Assembly: GCA_017623115.1 (NCBI GenBank)
Contig: JAGAPT010000006.1
Location: forward strand, 124,001-188,000
DNA: 64,000 nt
Source: Alistipes sp.
Lineage (GTDB): Bacteria > Bacteroidota > Bacteroidia > Bacteroidales > Rikenellaceae
Direction: 5' to 3'
Position 1 is the first letter of the stretch; each line of letters begins with the position of its first letter. The notes beneath the pieces are model-generated. The model had not been told where the DNA came from. It saw nothing but the letters and a program-made list of their open reading frames with translations, and searched no databases. The translations under genes and the position numbers were made by a program. This document shows, in pieces, positions 53,743 through 63,810 of the stretch.

Positions 53743-55188
53743 GGAGGACTCACCATCGTGTCGATGCTTTTTGCCGCTTCGTGCGCGCAAGGCGTTGATG
53801 ATGAGATCTTCTCGGCAGGTGTATCCGGCGTTCAGCTGGAGTCGCCCGCTGCTGACGGCTTTACCTACACCTTTGTCACCGATGCAAGCGGTGTGGAGCA
53901 GGTGAAGGTGTCGTGGCCTACTGTAATGGGTGCCGGTGGCTACCAGTGCAGTGTGTGGAATGTGAACGACCCCGCTAACCCCGAGGTGCTCGTTGACAAC
54001 CAGAAGATTGATGGTGCGGCTGTTTTCTTCCCGCTGGCCGAGGACTCGGACTACAAGATTTCGGTCCAGACGCTGGGTAACGAGAAGCTGAACAACACCG
54101 GTGCTGCCGTGGCTGCGGAGTACTACATGAACACGAAGATCGAGGGTATTCCGGTTCCCGTATCGGAGGATCTGGGTGCGTTCATCACGAACTACATCGC
54201 CGAGAACGCCGAGACGCTTGCAGCCAAGCGTGCTGCCGATCCCAACTTTGAGATCGCATTCGACCTGGAGCCGGGTGCAACCTACAACATGGCCACTGTA
54301 GCAGAGTGCGACATTCAGCCGACTCGCGTACGCGGTGACCGTCAGAGCAAGCCGACCGTTATTTTGGCCAATAACGCCTACTTTGAGACGGGTGGTGGTC
54401 TGAAGTTGAAGTTTATGAACATCGACGCTTCGGGTCTTGACAAAGAGAAGTGTGGTGTGATTACGATGGATCCCACTCCGAGCATTGAGACGGGTGCGGA
54501 GAGTTGCTACCACTGCACGAATCCGATTCGTATCGAGGGTTGCTGGGTGAAGGAGGTGAAGCGTGGTTTCTTCTCGCAGAGTCCTTCGACCAACTGGGCG
54601 CTTAAGGAACTCCGCATTGCCGACTGTATTATTCAGGTCAACTGCCCGAACAATGCATCGCACAAATCGTTCTTGTGGCCCTATGGTGGCGGTAAGGGTT
54701 CGATTTTCAACATCTATCTTGCTAATTCGACCATCTATAATGTATATGACCCTGCTGCAATGAGCAGTTCGGCATATTTCATTCAGTTCGGTTATCAGAA
54801 GGGCTTCACGAAGACCTATGGCTCGAACAATGGTATGTTCAGCATTCAGAATTGTACGCTCAACCGCATGACGCCGAACAAGGATTTCGGTAACCGTGTA
54901 GGTTATGAGGGTACTTCGGCTTTCCAAAACACGATTTTCTACGACACCTACAATATCCACAAGGTATTGAGCCGCGGTTGTACGAAGGTGTTGGGTGGCA
55001 ATGTAATGCACTGCCCGACGAAGGGTAATGCCAGTGATGACACGAAGAACAACTACTGCGACAAGTATGAGGATCCGGGCTTCACGGCTGAGAACCTGAA
55101 TAAGCCGCTCGATTTCTCGCAGCCCAATGGTGGTGTAAACTTCAAGCCTGCAGCAGGTATCACGGCCGGTGACCCGCGTTGGTTGTAA
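53710..55188 (+). CDS. DUF4957/DUF5123 surface lipoprotein (right module)
   Basis: A 492-residue paralogue of the protein at 51483. It has a lipobox FAASC (Cys about 25), an Fn3-like domain (about 40-140, VSWPTVMGAGGYQ), a DUF4957 beta-helix (about 165-365) and a DUF5123 end (ITAGDPRWL). The first eleven codons and the leader are identical at the DNA level to the left copy, while the rest has clearly diverged; only the surroundings of the start stayed fixed. It is first in the right module, 42 bp before the SusC gene. Role in polymer binding is inferred. Confidence 0.82.
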   Translation: MKKMTLKMRLLGGLTIVSMLFAASCAQGVDDEIFSAGVSGVQLESPAADGFTYTFVTDASGVEQVKVSWPTVMGAGGYQCSVWNVNDPANPEVLVDNQKIDGAAVFFPLAEDSDYKISVQTLGNEKLNNTGAAVAAEYYMNTKIEGIPVPVSEDLGAFITNYIAENAETLAAKRAADPNFEIAFDLEPGATYNMATVAECDIQPTRVRGDRQSKPTVILANNAYFETGGGLKLKFMNIDASGLDKEKCGVITMDPTPSIETGAESCYHCTNPIRIEGCWVKEVKRGFFSQSPSTNWALKELRIADCIIQVNCPNNASHKSFLWPYGGGKGSIFNIYLANSTIYNVYDPAAMSSSAYFIQFGYQKGFTKTYGSNNGMFSIQNCTLNRMTPNKDFGNRVGYEGTSAFQNTIFYDTYNIHKVLSRGCTKVLGGNVMHCPTKGNASDDTKNNYCDKYEDPGFTAENLNKPLDFSQPNGGVNFKPAAGITAGDPRWL

Positions 55189-55230
55189 TCACGAAGCACA
55201 GAGTATTAACCAATTAATACAAAAAGAATT

Positions 55231-58200
55231 ATGAAGAAAATATTGGGTATTTGCCTGAGTTTCGTGATGGCACTCTTCGTGTTGTCGGCCTCGGCGCAAA
55301 CACAGTATAAAGGTAAGATCGTAGACGAGGCGGGTCAGCCCGTAATCGGTGCTACGGTTATCGTAAAGGGTACGACCAACGGTACGACCTCGGGCATCGA
55401 TGGTGCGTTCGCCATCGCAGTGCCGGCAGGTGCCGAGTTGCAGGTGTCGTACATCGGTTATATCACCGAGAACATCTCGGATTTGGCAAAGACCGAGATC
55501 GTGCTGAAAGAGGATAAGCAGCAGATCGAGGAGGTAGTCGTTGTAGGTTATGGTACGCAGAAGAAGGCGCACCTGACCGGTTCGGTGGCTACGGTGCCGA
55601 TGGATGATATTCAGGACCTCGCATCGGGTGACCTGGCATCGACCCTCTCGGGCTTGATCAATGGTGTCTCGGTGTCGGGTGGCGATACGCGTCCGGGTGA
55701 GGCTGCCAAGATCTACATCCGTAATGCTGATGATTTGAGCAGTGTAGGTGCTAACTCGCAGTCGCCGCTCTACGTCATCGACGGCTACATCTATCCGAAC
55801 GATGTGAAGGTAGGTAACGTATACCAGAACCTCGGTGAGGAGGCCTTCAACAACCTCGATCCGTCGATGATCGAAAACATCTCGGTATTGAAGGATGCTT
55901 CGGCAGCTGTATATGGTTCGCGTGCTGCAAACGGTGTTATCCTCGTAACGACGAAGAAGGGTAAGATGGGTGCTCCGAAGATTTCGTACAGCGGTACGAT
56001 TGGTTTGGCTGACACCTTCTCGCATCCCAAAATGTTGAACACCTATGAGTATGGTCGTCTGTACAATGCTGTTGCTGCTGCTGACCCGAAGAACACGCAG
56101 CTGAACAATCAGTATGACCTCTTCCAGGCAGATGAGTTGCAGGCAATGAAGTCGCTCAACTACGACCTCTTGGAGAAGTATTGGGATACGGCTGTAACGC
56201 ACAAGCACGCACTCAACATCTCGGGTGCTACGGAGAAGGCCAACTACTTCGGTGGTATTTCGTACTTCAACCAGGATGGTAATATGGGCAAGCTTGACTA
56301 CGACCGTTGGAGCTACAACGCCGGTATCGACGTGAAGATTGGTAAGGGTCTGCGTGTCGGCATGCGTCTGACGGGCGACTACGGTGAGAAGAATGTGCCG
56401 TATATCAAGGCCGGTGGTAACGAGGATAAGAACCGTGACTACTACACCTCGCTGACTCGCCCGGGTTACATTCCGGAGTATATCGACGGCAAGGCGATGG
56501 CTATGTATGGTGTAAGCAACGCCAAGCAGAATAATGTGCAGGAGTATCACTTCGATGCTTTGCAAAATAATGGTGACTACCAGCGCACGATGTCGTCGAA
56601 CATGAACATCGGCCTGAATGCCGAGTATGACTTTGGTACGTTGTGGGCTCCCCTGCAGGGTTTGACCGCTCGCGTAAACTACTCGAAGTCGATTTCGACC
56701 GAGAAGACCAATCAGGAGGGTTCGTACTACAACCTCTATCAGATGACGACCCGCTTCGGTTCGGGTGAGCACCTCTATACGCCGGTTGGCGAGATGACGC
56801 AGGAGGAGATTGATGGTTTCTACAGCGACTCGAACATCATCCCCGTAAATCAGGGTAATGTGATTCCGAACGGTGGTTCAGTGAACAACCCGGGTCAGTT
56901 GACACGTACGATGAACCGCGTGGACAACTATCAGATGAACTTCCAGGTAAACTATGCTCGCACGTTCGGCAAGCACTCGGTCGGTGCTATGTTCTCGATT
57001 GAGAAGTCGGAGGCTGAGTCGGAGTTCCTGACCGGTTATGTAACCGATCCGTATGTGTTCGGTACGGGTCAGTCGAACGCCGTAGGTGCTGATGCTACGA
57101 TGACGACCGAGTTCCGTCGCTATGAGTCGGGTTCGTTGTCGTATCTGGGTCGTGTAAACTACGCTTATGACGATAAGTATCTCGTGGAGGTATTGTTCCG
57201 TACGGATGCTTCGACGAAGTTTGCTCCCGACAACTACTGGGGTTACTTCCCCTCGGCTTCGCTCGGTTGGGTAGTGTCGAAGGAGAGCTGGTTTGCTGAC
57301 AATGTGAAGTGGGTTGACTTCCTGAAGATTCGTGGTTCGTTCGGTTTGACGGGTCGTGATAACCTGACCGCTTGGCAGTGGGCTCGCTCCTATGCCATGG
57401 ATAAGGATAAGGGTGCCATCTTTGGTGAGAAGGCTGACTCGCAAGCCGGTAGCCGCGTGACGCTGAACAAGAACATCGCAGGTGTGAACCCCGATTCGCA
57501 CTGGGATAAGTCGTACAAGATGAACGTCGGTATCGATTGGAACGTGCTGAACAACCGCTTGGGCTTCACGATCGAGGGTTACAAGCAGTGGGATCGCGAG
57601 ATGCTGATGCCGAATAAGGCCAGCCTCCCGAGTATTGCCGGTAACCAGTCGGCTTACCAAAACTTTGGTGAGATGGATAGCTGGGGTATCGAGTTCTCGG
57701 CTAACTGGAGCGACCGCATCGGCAAGGACTTCAAGTATAAGATCGGTATCAACACCGGTTACTCGGACAACAAGGTGCTTGTAATGGACTGGGTGACGGA
57801 TAAGAGCTACTATCGCGTGTTGCAGCCCGGTCACCGTACCGATTTGGGTACCTGGGGTATGCAGTGCGTAGGTATGTTCCGTTCGTTCCAGGATATCGAG
57901 GAGTACTTCAACCTGAATGGTATTACGAAGTATATGGGTATGACGATGGACGAGGTTCGCCCCGGTATGTTGATCTACAAGGATGTTCGTGGTCAGTATG
58001 ACGAGGCTACGAAGACCTATGGTGCTCCCGATGGTATCGTGGATAGCGAGCTCGACCAGGTACACCTGTCGAACCGCTCGAACCCCTATGGCCTGACGGC
58101 TAACCTCTCGGCCGAGTGGAAGGGGCTCTCGCTGACGGCTCAGATTTCGGCTTCGTGGGGTGGTTATTCGTTCGTTCCTTCGTCGGCCATCAACACGAGT

Positions 58201-58602
58201 GCTACGGCGTTGGAGTACACGAATGTTCCTTCGTTCTGGAATGTGGATAACATGTTCTCGTATCAGGATGTATACGATGCAGCCGGCAACCTCGTAGTGG
58301 CCGAGAATCGTGATGGTGCTTATCCGAACCTCGCTTACTCGGATGTAAACTCGGTGACCTCGACCTTCTGGCGCATCAGCGGTACGCGCGTTCGCCTGAA
58401 CCGCTTGACGTTGGCCTACTCGCTGCCGAAGAAGTGGTTGCAGCCGATTGGTATCTCGGCCGTTCGTGTAAACGTAACGGGTCAGAACATCTGCGACTTC
58501 TACAACCCCTATCCTGACAACTTCATCGATCCGATGGCCGGTGGTTACGGTTCGTACCCGACGCTGCGCAAGTTCACGATTGGTGTTAATGTAACCTTCT
58601 AA
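55231..58602 (+). CDS. SusC/RagA-family TonB-dependent importer (right module)
   Basis: Outer-membrane importer of 1123 residues with a signal peptide (about 1-22), a carboxypeptidase-regulatory-like domain (about 25-97, GKIVDEAGQPVIGATVIVKG), the EEVVVVGYGTQKKAHLTGSV segment, a plug (about 115-235) and a barrel ending GVNVTF. It is the paralogue of the importer at 48078; differences concentrate in the plug tip (IYIRNADDLSSVGANSQ against IYVRDAGVFGDIGSKAQ) and the barrel, as expected if the two accept related but different oligosaccharides. The gap of 13 bp to the SusD gene implies coupling. Confidence 0.93.
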   Translation: MKKILGICLSFVMALFVLSASAQTQYKGKIVDEAGQPVIGATVIVKGTTNGTTSGIDGAFAIAVPAGAELQVSYIGYITENISDLAKTEIVLKEDKQQIEEVVVVGYGTQKKAHLTGSVATVPMDDIQDLASGDLASTLSGLINGVSVSGGDTRPGEAAKIYIRNADDLSSVGANSQSPLYVIDGYIYPNDVKVGNVYQNLGEEAFNNLDPSMIENISVLKDASAAVYGSRAANGVILVTTKKGKMGAPKISYSGTIGLADTFSHPKMLNTYEYGRLYNAVAAADPKNTQLNNQYDLFQADELQAMKSLNYDLLEKYWDTAVTHKHALNISGATEKANYFGGISYFNQDGNMGKLDYDRWSYNAGIDVKIGKGLRVGMRLTGDYGEKNVPYIKAGGNEDKNRDYYTSLTRPGYIPEYIDGKAMAMYGVSNAKQNNVQEYHFDALQNNGDYQRTMSSNMNIGLNAEYDFGTLWAPLQGLTARVNYSKSISTEKTNQEGSYYNLYQMTTRFGSGEHLYTPVGEMTQEEIDGFYSDSNIIPVNQGNVIPNGGSVNNPGQLTRTMNRVDNYQMNFQVNYARTFGKHSVGAMFSIEKSEAESEFLTGYVTDPYVFGTGQSNAVGADATMTTEFRRYESGSLSYLGRVNYAYDDKYLVEVLFRTDASTKFAPDNYWGYFPSASLGWVVSKESWFADNVKWVDFLKIRGSFGLTGRDNLTAWQWARSYAMDKDKGAIFGEKADSQAGSRVTLNKNIAGVNPDSHWDKSYKMNVGIDWNVLNNRLGFTIEGYKQWDREMLMPNKASLPSIAGNQSAYQNFGEMDSWGIEFSANWSDRIGKDFKYKIGINTGYSDNKVLVMDWVTDKSYYRVLQPGHRTDLGTWGMQCVGMFRSFQDIEEYFNLNGITKYMGMTMDEVRPGMLIYKDVRGQYDEATKTYGAPDGIVDSELDQVHLSNRSNPYGLTANLSAEWKGLSLTAQISASWGGYSFVPSSAINTSATALEYTNVPSFWNVDNMFSYQDVYDAAGNLVVAENRDGAYPNLAYSDVNSVTSTFWRISGTRVRLNRLTLAYSLPKKWLQPIGISAVRVNVTGQNICDFYNPYPDNFIDPMAGGYGSYPTLRKFTIGVNVTF

Positions 58603-58615
58603 TGCCTAAAAGTCT

Positions 58616-61069
58616 ATGAAAAAAGTAAATATTAAAATTGCAGGTCTTGCGCTGCTTGCCGCTGTTGGTTTCACTGCGTGCAGCACGGACTTCTTGGAGG
58701 AGAAGAAGAACTACGACTTGGCGAACCCCGCGCTTTACGACGACTACGCCGGTTGTATCGGTCGTGTGAACGACTGCTACTCGTTCTGCTTGCCCAACCC
58801 CAATGGTAACCCCGACTGGCGTTACACCTCAACGGGTAAGAACGATGATTGGTCGAAGTGTACTGAGGAGTTCTCGGGCTTCGGTATCTTCGTAAACCCG
58901 CTCAGCGAACTCAATACCCTCACCGGTGATTCGCAACCCGATTACTTCCAGGGCTCGGGTTGGGATAACATTCAGAACAATGCTTGGGGTCTGATTCGTA
59001 ATGTAAACGATGCTATCATCGGTATTCAGGGTAGCAACGGTATCACGCAGGAGCAGAAAGATGAGTTGCTGGGTCAGCTCTACTTCCTCCGTGCATGGCG
59101 TTACTTCCTCTTGTGGAAGTGGTATGGTGGTGTGCCCATTGTGAAGGATCTGGTTCCCATTGAGCCGGGTGATGGTATGCCGCGTAATACGTCGCGTGAG
59201 GTCTTTGAGTTCATCATGGAGGATCTGAACACTTCGGCCGATCTGTTGGAGGCTTCGACAGGTGCCGGTCAGTGGGCGCAGGGCGACAACTACGGCCGCA
59301 TTACGACCGGTACGGCGTTGGCTATGAAGACTCGTGTATTGGTATGGTGGTGCTCGCCGCTCTTCAACCGCGACAACGACCCGACACGCTATGAGGAGGC
59401 TTACAACATCATCGTAGCCGACCTGCCGCGTATCGAGGCCGGCAACTACGGTCAGCACAGGTCGGACGGCATTGGTAACACCGCCAAGGACTGGGCGAAC
59501 ATGTTCTCAGTAATCGGCTCGCAGGGTGTTAGATCGAAGCAAGAGGGTGTGTTTATTACTCGTTTCAACAACATTCCCAGCGGTCAGACGCCTGACTATG
59601 CTCGTAGTAACCCGTGGGAGCACAGCGCACGTCCCTCGAATGCAATGGGTGGTGGCGGTGTCACTCCGTCGGCTATGATGGTTGACCTCTTCCCGATGGC
59701 CGATGGTAAGCGTCCGGCCAGCTATAACAGCTACACCGATTTGGATGCTTCGACGCTGACCTATGACTCGCAGCATCCGTTCATGTTCCGTGACACCCGT
59801 TTCTACCGTACGTTCGGTTTCCCGGGTATCTATTGGGCGATGCAAGGTGATCCGATGAACGCCAACAACATGAATCCCTATGCAAATGGTGATTATCAGT
59901 TGTGGAACTATGTATGGTACATTGACGAGGCAAAGGTAAATGACCCGCTGTCGTCGGATACCTATGGTGCCGACAACCTGCTGGCTAACGCCAAGGGTAT
60001 GTATGTGATTAAGCGTACCTCGATTGGTGACAACCACCGTTATACTTTCGATGCAGGCTTCAAGCGTTCGTATCAGTCGTGGATGGAGATGCGCTACACG
60101 GAGGTGATGCTCAACTATGCGGAGATCGCCTGCGGTGCCGGTCATCCCGAGGTTGCCTTGGCCGAGTTGCAGAAGATTCGCTTCATGGCTGGTTATAACG
60201 ATAGCTACAACAAGACGATGAGCGATGGCACTACGCTTCAATATGAGAACTATGGTTTGCCGCTGGGTCTGGATGGTGATGCACAGAAGTGTATGCAGGC
60301 TATTATCTACGAGCGTCAGATTGAGTTTGCTTACGAGGGCAAGCGTTTCGACGATATGCGTCGTTGGCTCTTGTTTGACGGTGGTACGGGCTTTGCTACC
60401 ATTGGTGCAAAGGCTTTGACCGGTTGGGGTGGTAACACCTGCACCTATCTTGGCTTTAAGCCTTTCAATGGTCAGCGTCGTGGCAATATGGAGTTCCAGG
60501 TGAAGCCGTCAATCAACAAGGGTGTTGGTGGCAAGACGTGGGAGAAGGGCCAATGGGATAACATGCCCGATCCCGTTGCACAAACCTGGATTGCTGCCGA
60601 GAATAAGGTGCTGGATGATGCTTACGCAGAGGCTGTCAAGAAGAAGGTTGAGGAGCTGATGAAGAATGATCCCACGACCTATCCTGACGAGGCTACAGCC
60701 AAGAAGGATGCCGAGAAGCTCATTGACAAACCGGTTCACAAAGGTTGGAAGGAGTTCCGTGATTGGCGTAAAGGCTTCGCAGTCAACTATAACAGCAATG
60801 GCCGTCATGGCAACAGCGATAAGTTGGATAACCTGCTGATTAAGTTGAAGACGAACTTCTACGAGCCCTATCTGCAGCGTAAGGATAAGAAGGGTGATGC
60901 CCTGACCTCGGACAATACGACCGAGGGTATGGTTGTAACCTATCTGCCGCGCTACTATTTCCTCGGTCTCACGAGCACCGTTCAGGCCAAGAACCCCCTT
61001 ATCCTGCAAACCGTAGGTTGGGAGGATCACTATGGCCGCGGTGAGTTCTACGATCCGGCAGCCGAGTAA
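58616..61069 (+). CDS. SusD/RagB-family glycan-binding lipoprotein (right module), unusually long
   Basis: An 817-residue surface lipoprotein with lipobox FTAC (Cys22) and the SusD opening TDFLEEKKNYD. Family segments shared with the left copy include DELLGQLYFLRAWRY, KWYGGVP, GRITTGTALAMK and YERQIEFAYEGKRFDDMRRW. It carries an extra Lys- and Glu-rich helical insertion (about 665-710, for example AVKKKVEELMKNDPTTY) absent from the left copy, which accounts for much of its size. It is the last gene of the right module and is followed by a terminator. Confidence 0.92.
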   Translation: MKKVNIKIAGLALLAAVGFTACSTDFLEEKKNYDLANPALYDDYAGCIGRVNDCYSFCLPNPNGNPDWRYTSTGKNDDWSKCTEEFSGFGIFVNPLSELNTLTGDSQPDYFQGSGWDNIQNNAWGLIRNVNDAIIGIQGSNGITQEQKDELLGQLYFLRAWRYFLLWKWYGGVPIVKDLVPIEPGDGMPRNTSREVFEFIMEDLNTSADLLEASTGAGQWAQGDNYGRITTGTALAMKTRVLVWWCSPLFNRDNDPTRYEEAYNIIVADLPRIEAGNYGQHRSDGIGNTAKDWANMFSVIGSQGVRSKQEGVFITRFNNIPSGQTPDYARSNPWEHSARPSNAMGGGGVTPSAMMVDLFPMADGKRPASYNSYTDLDASTLTYDSQHPFMFRDTRFYRTFGFPGIYWAMQGDPMNANNMNPYANGDYQLWNYVWYIDEAKVNDPLSSDTYGADNLLANAKGMYVIKRTSIGDNHRYTFDAGFKRSYQSWMEMRYTEVMLNYAEIACGAGHPEVALAELQKIRFMAGYNDSYNKTMSDGTTLQYENYGLPLGLDGDAQKCMQAIIYERQIEFAYEGKRFDDMRRWLLFDGGTGFATIGAKALTGWGGNTCTYLGFKPFNGQRRGNMEFQVKPSINKGVGGKTWEKGQWDNMPDPVAQTWIAAENKVLDDAYAEAVKKKVEELMKNDPTTYPDEATAKKDAEKLIDKPVHKGWKEFRDWRKGFAVNYNSNGRHGNSDKLDNLLIKLKTNFYEPYLQRKDKKGDALTSDNTTEGMVVTYLPRYYFLGLTSTVQAKNPLILQTVGWEDHYGRGEFYDPAAE

Positions 61070-61104
61070 TCGACCGCAACATGAGGCCGATTTTCGGCCG
61101 TGAT

Positions 61105-61140
61105 AAGAGCCGCTTCCTGCAAAGGAGGCGGCTCTTTTTT
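61105..61140 (+). terminator. Terminator of the right SusCD module
   Basis: Nine-base stem AAGAGCCGC/GCGGCTCTT with a further inner TCC/GGA, then a run of six T. A smaller hairpin (GGCCGA/TCGGCC) lies 10 bp before it. Confidence 0.85.
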
Positions 61141-61238
61141 GAGCGTGAGGGTGAAATTTCACCCCTGCAAGCAGTCGGTTCACCGCATCATATGGGCGAT
61201 TTACCCCGATAGAATAGCTGTCCATTGGAAAAAAAGCG

Positions 61239-61246
61239 TATCTTTG
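61239..61246 (+). promoter_or_regulatory. -7 box for the pectate lyase unit
   Basis: TATCTTTG exact match, 52 bp before the ATG at 61299 and after the previous terminator, so the lyase has its own promoter. Confidence 0.65.
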
Positions 61247-61298
61247 TAAAACATTCCGATGTGCCTAAGACGAAATAAACAATAAAAAAGATAAACCG

Positions 61299-63026
61299 AT
61301 GAACAGAAAACTGATTGTAGCCCTTATTGCGCTGTTGTCCGCTGCAACGGCGGTTGCGCAATATCCGGTCTTGACCTCCGAAGCACGTGCCAAGGCCAAA
61401 GAGGTGTTGGGTGCTGCAGCCAAGCACTCTGAGGAGGCCTGGCAGGCAGCTCTTCCGATTGTAAAAAAGGAGGCCGCCGAGGGTCGCCCCTATGTGCCTT
61501 GGGCACACCGTCCCTATGACCTGTTGCAGGCCGAGATTCCCGCTTTCCCCGGTGCTGAGGGTGGTGGTATGTATACGGCCGGAGGTCGTGGCGGTAAGGT
61601 GTTGGTGGTAACGAACCTCAACGATAGCGGTGAGGGTTCGTTCCGTTGGGCTTGCGAGCAGGGTGGTGCCCGTATCGTGGTCTTCAATGTGGCCGGCATC
61701 ATCCGTTTGGAGACGCCGATTGTCGTGCGTGCGCCTTATATTACGATTGCCGGACAGACCGCTCCGGGTGATGGCGTCTGCATCGCCGGACAAACCTTCC
61801 AGATTGATACGCACGATGTGATTATCCGCCACATGCGTTTCCGTCGTGGTGAGACCATGTCGTGGCATCGTGAGGACTCGTTCGGTGGTAATCCGGTCGG
61901 CAATATCATGATTGACCACTGCTCGTGCTCGTGGGGTTTGGATGAGAATATCTCCTTCTATCGCCACATGTACGACCCGAGCGAGGGCTTTTATCAGGCA
62001 CGTGCGGAGAAGTATCCGACGGTGAATGTGACCATCCAGAATACGATTTCGGCCAAGGCTCTCGATACCTATAACCACTCGTTTGGCTCGACGCTGGGTG
62101 GCGAGAATGCCTCGTTCATGCGCAATCTGTGGGCGTCGAACGTAGGTCGTAACCCCTCGGTCGGCTGGAATGGAGTCTTCAACTTCGTGAACAATGTGTT
62201 GTTCAACTGGCGAGGCCGCACGGTTGATGGTGGCGACTACTCGGCGATGTTCAACATGATCAACAACTACTACAAACCCGGTCCGGCTACGCCGAAAAAC
62301 TCGCCTGTGAGCCATCGTATTTTGAAGCCCGAGGCAGGTCGCTCGAAGCACCCCTACAAGCAGTACTCCCGTGTGTATGCCGATGGTAATATTGTCGAGG
62401 GAAATCCCGAGGTAACCGCCGACAACTGGAACGGTGGTATCCAGGTCGAGGGTCAGCGTGATACGAAAGGTTTCACGGAGCAGATGCGCATGTCGCGCCC
62501 CTTTGCAATGCCCTACCTGCGCATTATGTCTGCCTCGGAGGCCTATGATTATGTAGTCAAAAATGCCGGTGCGAACATTCCGTGTCGTGATAAGGTAGAT
62601 GAGATTGTCATCAACGAGGTCGTTACGGGTGAGATTTACTATACGAAGGATGCTGCCAAGTATCCGGGTGATACGTGGGGTCTTGTCGAGAAGTCGCAGG
62701 CTTCGGATGGCTCGTTCCGCTATCGTCGTATGCCGGCCGATTCTTATAAGGTAGGTATCATCACCGACCCGCGTCAGATGGGTGGTTACCCCGAGTATAA
62801 GGGTTCGCCGCGTCAGGATACGGATGGTGATGGTATGCCCGACGCATGGGAAAAGGCCAATGGTCTGAATCCGAACGACGCATCGGATGCCAATGGCGAC
62901 TGCACGGGTGATGGTTATACGAATATCGAGAAATATATCAACGCCATTCCGACGACCGTGCGTATCGATTGGCGCAACCTGAACAACAACTACGATACGT
63001 TGGCTGCCAAAGGTGGTGTGATGTAG
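61299..63026 (+). CDS. PL1-like pectate lyase with C-terminal calcium-type repeats
   Basis: Exported beta-helix lyase probably cleaving homogalacturonan by beta-elimination. The 575-residue protein has a signal peptide (about 1-20). FPGAEGGGMYTAGGRGGKV near residue 83 is the common opening of bacterial pectate lyases, followed by ITIAGQTAPGDGVCIAGQ near 148, VIIRHMRFRRGE near 173 and IMIDHCSCSWGLDENIS near 204. The C-terminal DTDGDGMPDAWE and DANGDCTGDGYTN (about 508-545) resemble thrombospondin-3/dockerin-like calcium loops. The DUF3826 gene follows by 21 bp. The product would suit the GH28 and the SusCD systems next door. Confidence 0.88.
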   Translation: MNRKLIVALIALLSAATAVAQYPVLTSEARAKAKEVLGAAAKHSEEAWQAALPIVKKEAAEGRPYVPWAHRPYDLLQAEIPAFPGAEGGGMYTAGGRGGKVLVVTNLNDSGEGSFRWACEQGGARIVVFNVAGIIRLETPIVVRAPYITIAGQTAPGDGVCIAGQTFQIDTHDVIIRHMRFRRGETMSWHREDSFGGNPVGNIMIDHCSCSWGLDENISFYRHMYDPSEGFYQARAEKYPTVNVTIQNTISAKALDTYNHSFGSTLGGENASFMRNLWASNVGRNPSVGWNGVFNFVNNVLFNWRGRTVDGGDYSAMFNMINNYYKPGPATPKNSPVSHRILKPEAGRSKHPYKQYSRVYADGNIVEGNPEVTADNWNGGIQVEGQRDTKGFTEQMRMSRPFAMPYLRIMSASEAYDYVVKNAGANIPCRDKVDEIVINEVVTGEIYYTKDAAKYPGDTWGLVEKSQASDGSFRYRRMPADSYKVGIITDPRQMGGYPEYKGSPRQDTDGDGMPDAWEKANGLNPNDASDANGDCTGDGYTNIEKYINAIPTTVRIDWRNLNNNYDTLAAKGGVM

Positions 63027-63047
63027 TTCAATCAATGTAGGAGAGTT

Positions 63048-63716
63048 ATGAAGAAGATGCTTTTTATGCTGCTGTTGGCAGCGATGACCTGGACGGCCGG
63101 TGCCGTAGAATTGAAGAGCGAGGGGCGCGATAAGGGGTATGTGGAGACCATCTTGGCTCGTTCGCAAAAGGTGGTGGATAAACTCGGTATCGAGGATGCC
63201 CAAACGGCCGAGGCGGTGCGTAATATCATTGCCAACCGCTATTTTGAGTTGAATGATATCTACGAGGCTCGTGATGCACGTCTGGCTGCAGTCAAGGAGC
63301 AGGGGCTGACGGGCGATGCGAAGCAGCAGGCGCAGGCTTTTGCCCGCTATGAGTGCGACAGCAAACTCTACCGTTCACACTTTGCCTTTCCGGCTGCCTT
63401 GTCGCAGTACCTGACCGAGGAGCAGATTACGGCTGTGAAGGATGGAATGACCTTTGGTGTGGTGAAGGTAACCTACGATTCGCACCTAGATATGATTCCG
63501 ACCCTGACCGATGAGGAGAAGGAGCAGATTCGTGTTTGGCTGGAGGAGGCTCGTGAGTTGGCTGTTGATGCCGAGAGCTCGAAGAAGAAGCACGAGATTT
63601 TCGGTAAATATAAGGGTCGTATCAACAACTATCTTTCGAAGCGAGGTTACGACTTGACGGCCGAGCGTGAGGCGTGGTACAAACGTATCGAGGCTCGTAA
63701 GGCGCAACAGAAGTAG
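63048..63716 (+). CDS. DUF3826 protein, exported
   Basis: A 222-residue protein with a signal peptide (about 1-19, cleavage near AGAVE) and an otherwise helical, charged sequence rich in Lys, Glu and Ala. Length and segments such as KVTYDSHLDMIPTLTDEEK and the SKKKHEIFGKYKGRINNYLSKRG-like end match DUF3826, often found near pectate lyase genes in Bacteroidota. The function is unknown. It starts 21 bp after the lyase stop, so it is co-transcribed. Confidence 0.85.
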   Translation: MKKMLFMLLLAAMTWTAGAVELKSEGRDKGYVETILARSQKVVDKLGIEDAQTAEAVRNIIANRYFELNDIYEARDARLAAVKEQGLTGDAKQQAQAFARYECDSKLYRSHFAFPAALSQYLTEEQITAVKDGMTFGVVKVTYDSHLDMIPTLTDEEKEQIRVWLEEARELAVDAESSKKKHEIFGKYKGRINNYLSKRGYDLTAEREAWYKRIEARKAQQK

Positions 63717-63731
63717 ACCTACGCAAACGTA

Positions 63732-63770
63732 GCAAGAGGCTCGGTCGTCATCGACCGAGCCTCTTTGCAT
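63732..63770 (+). terminator. Hairpin terminator after the DUF3826 gene
   Basis: Stem AGAGGCTCGGTCG/CGACCGAGCCTCT (13 bp) with a 4-nt loop, followed by a short, interrupted T-tract. Confidence 0.65.
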
Positions 63771-63810
63771 TCTTCTACCCCTCCCTCTCTTCTCTCCACT
63801 CCACTCCACT

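Noticed and set aside
53692..55011. A 439-codon open frame antisense to the right DUF5123 gene
   Set aside because: The sense gene has a lipoprotein signal and a paralogue; the antisense frame has neither.
55189..56772. A 527-codon open frame antisense to the right SusC
   Set aside because: Same codon-bias effect; the sense strand is a clear SusC.
61188..63203. A 671-codon open frame antisense to the pectate lyase and DUF3826 genes
   Set aside because: The plus strand encodes a full PL1-like lyase with signal peptide and family motifs. The antisense frame is open because the sense genes rarely use TTA, CTA and TCA codons; its product has no signal, repeat or domain.
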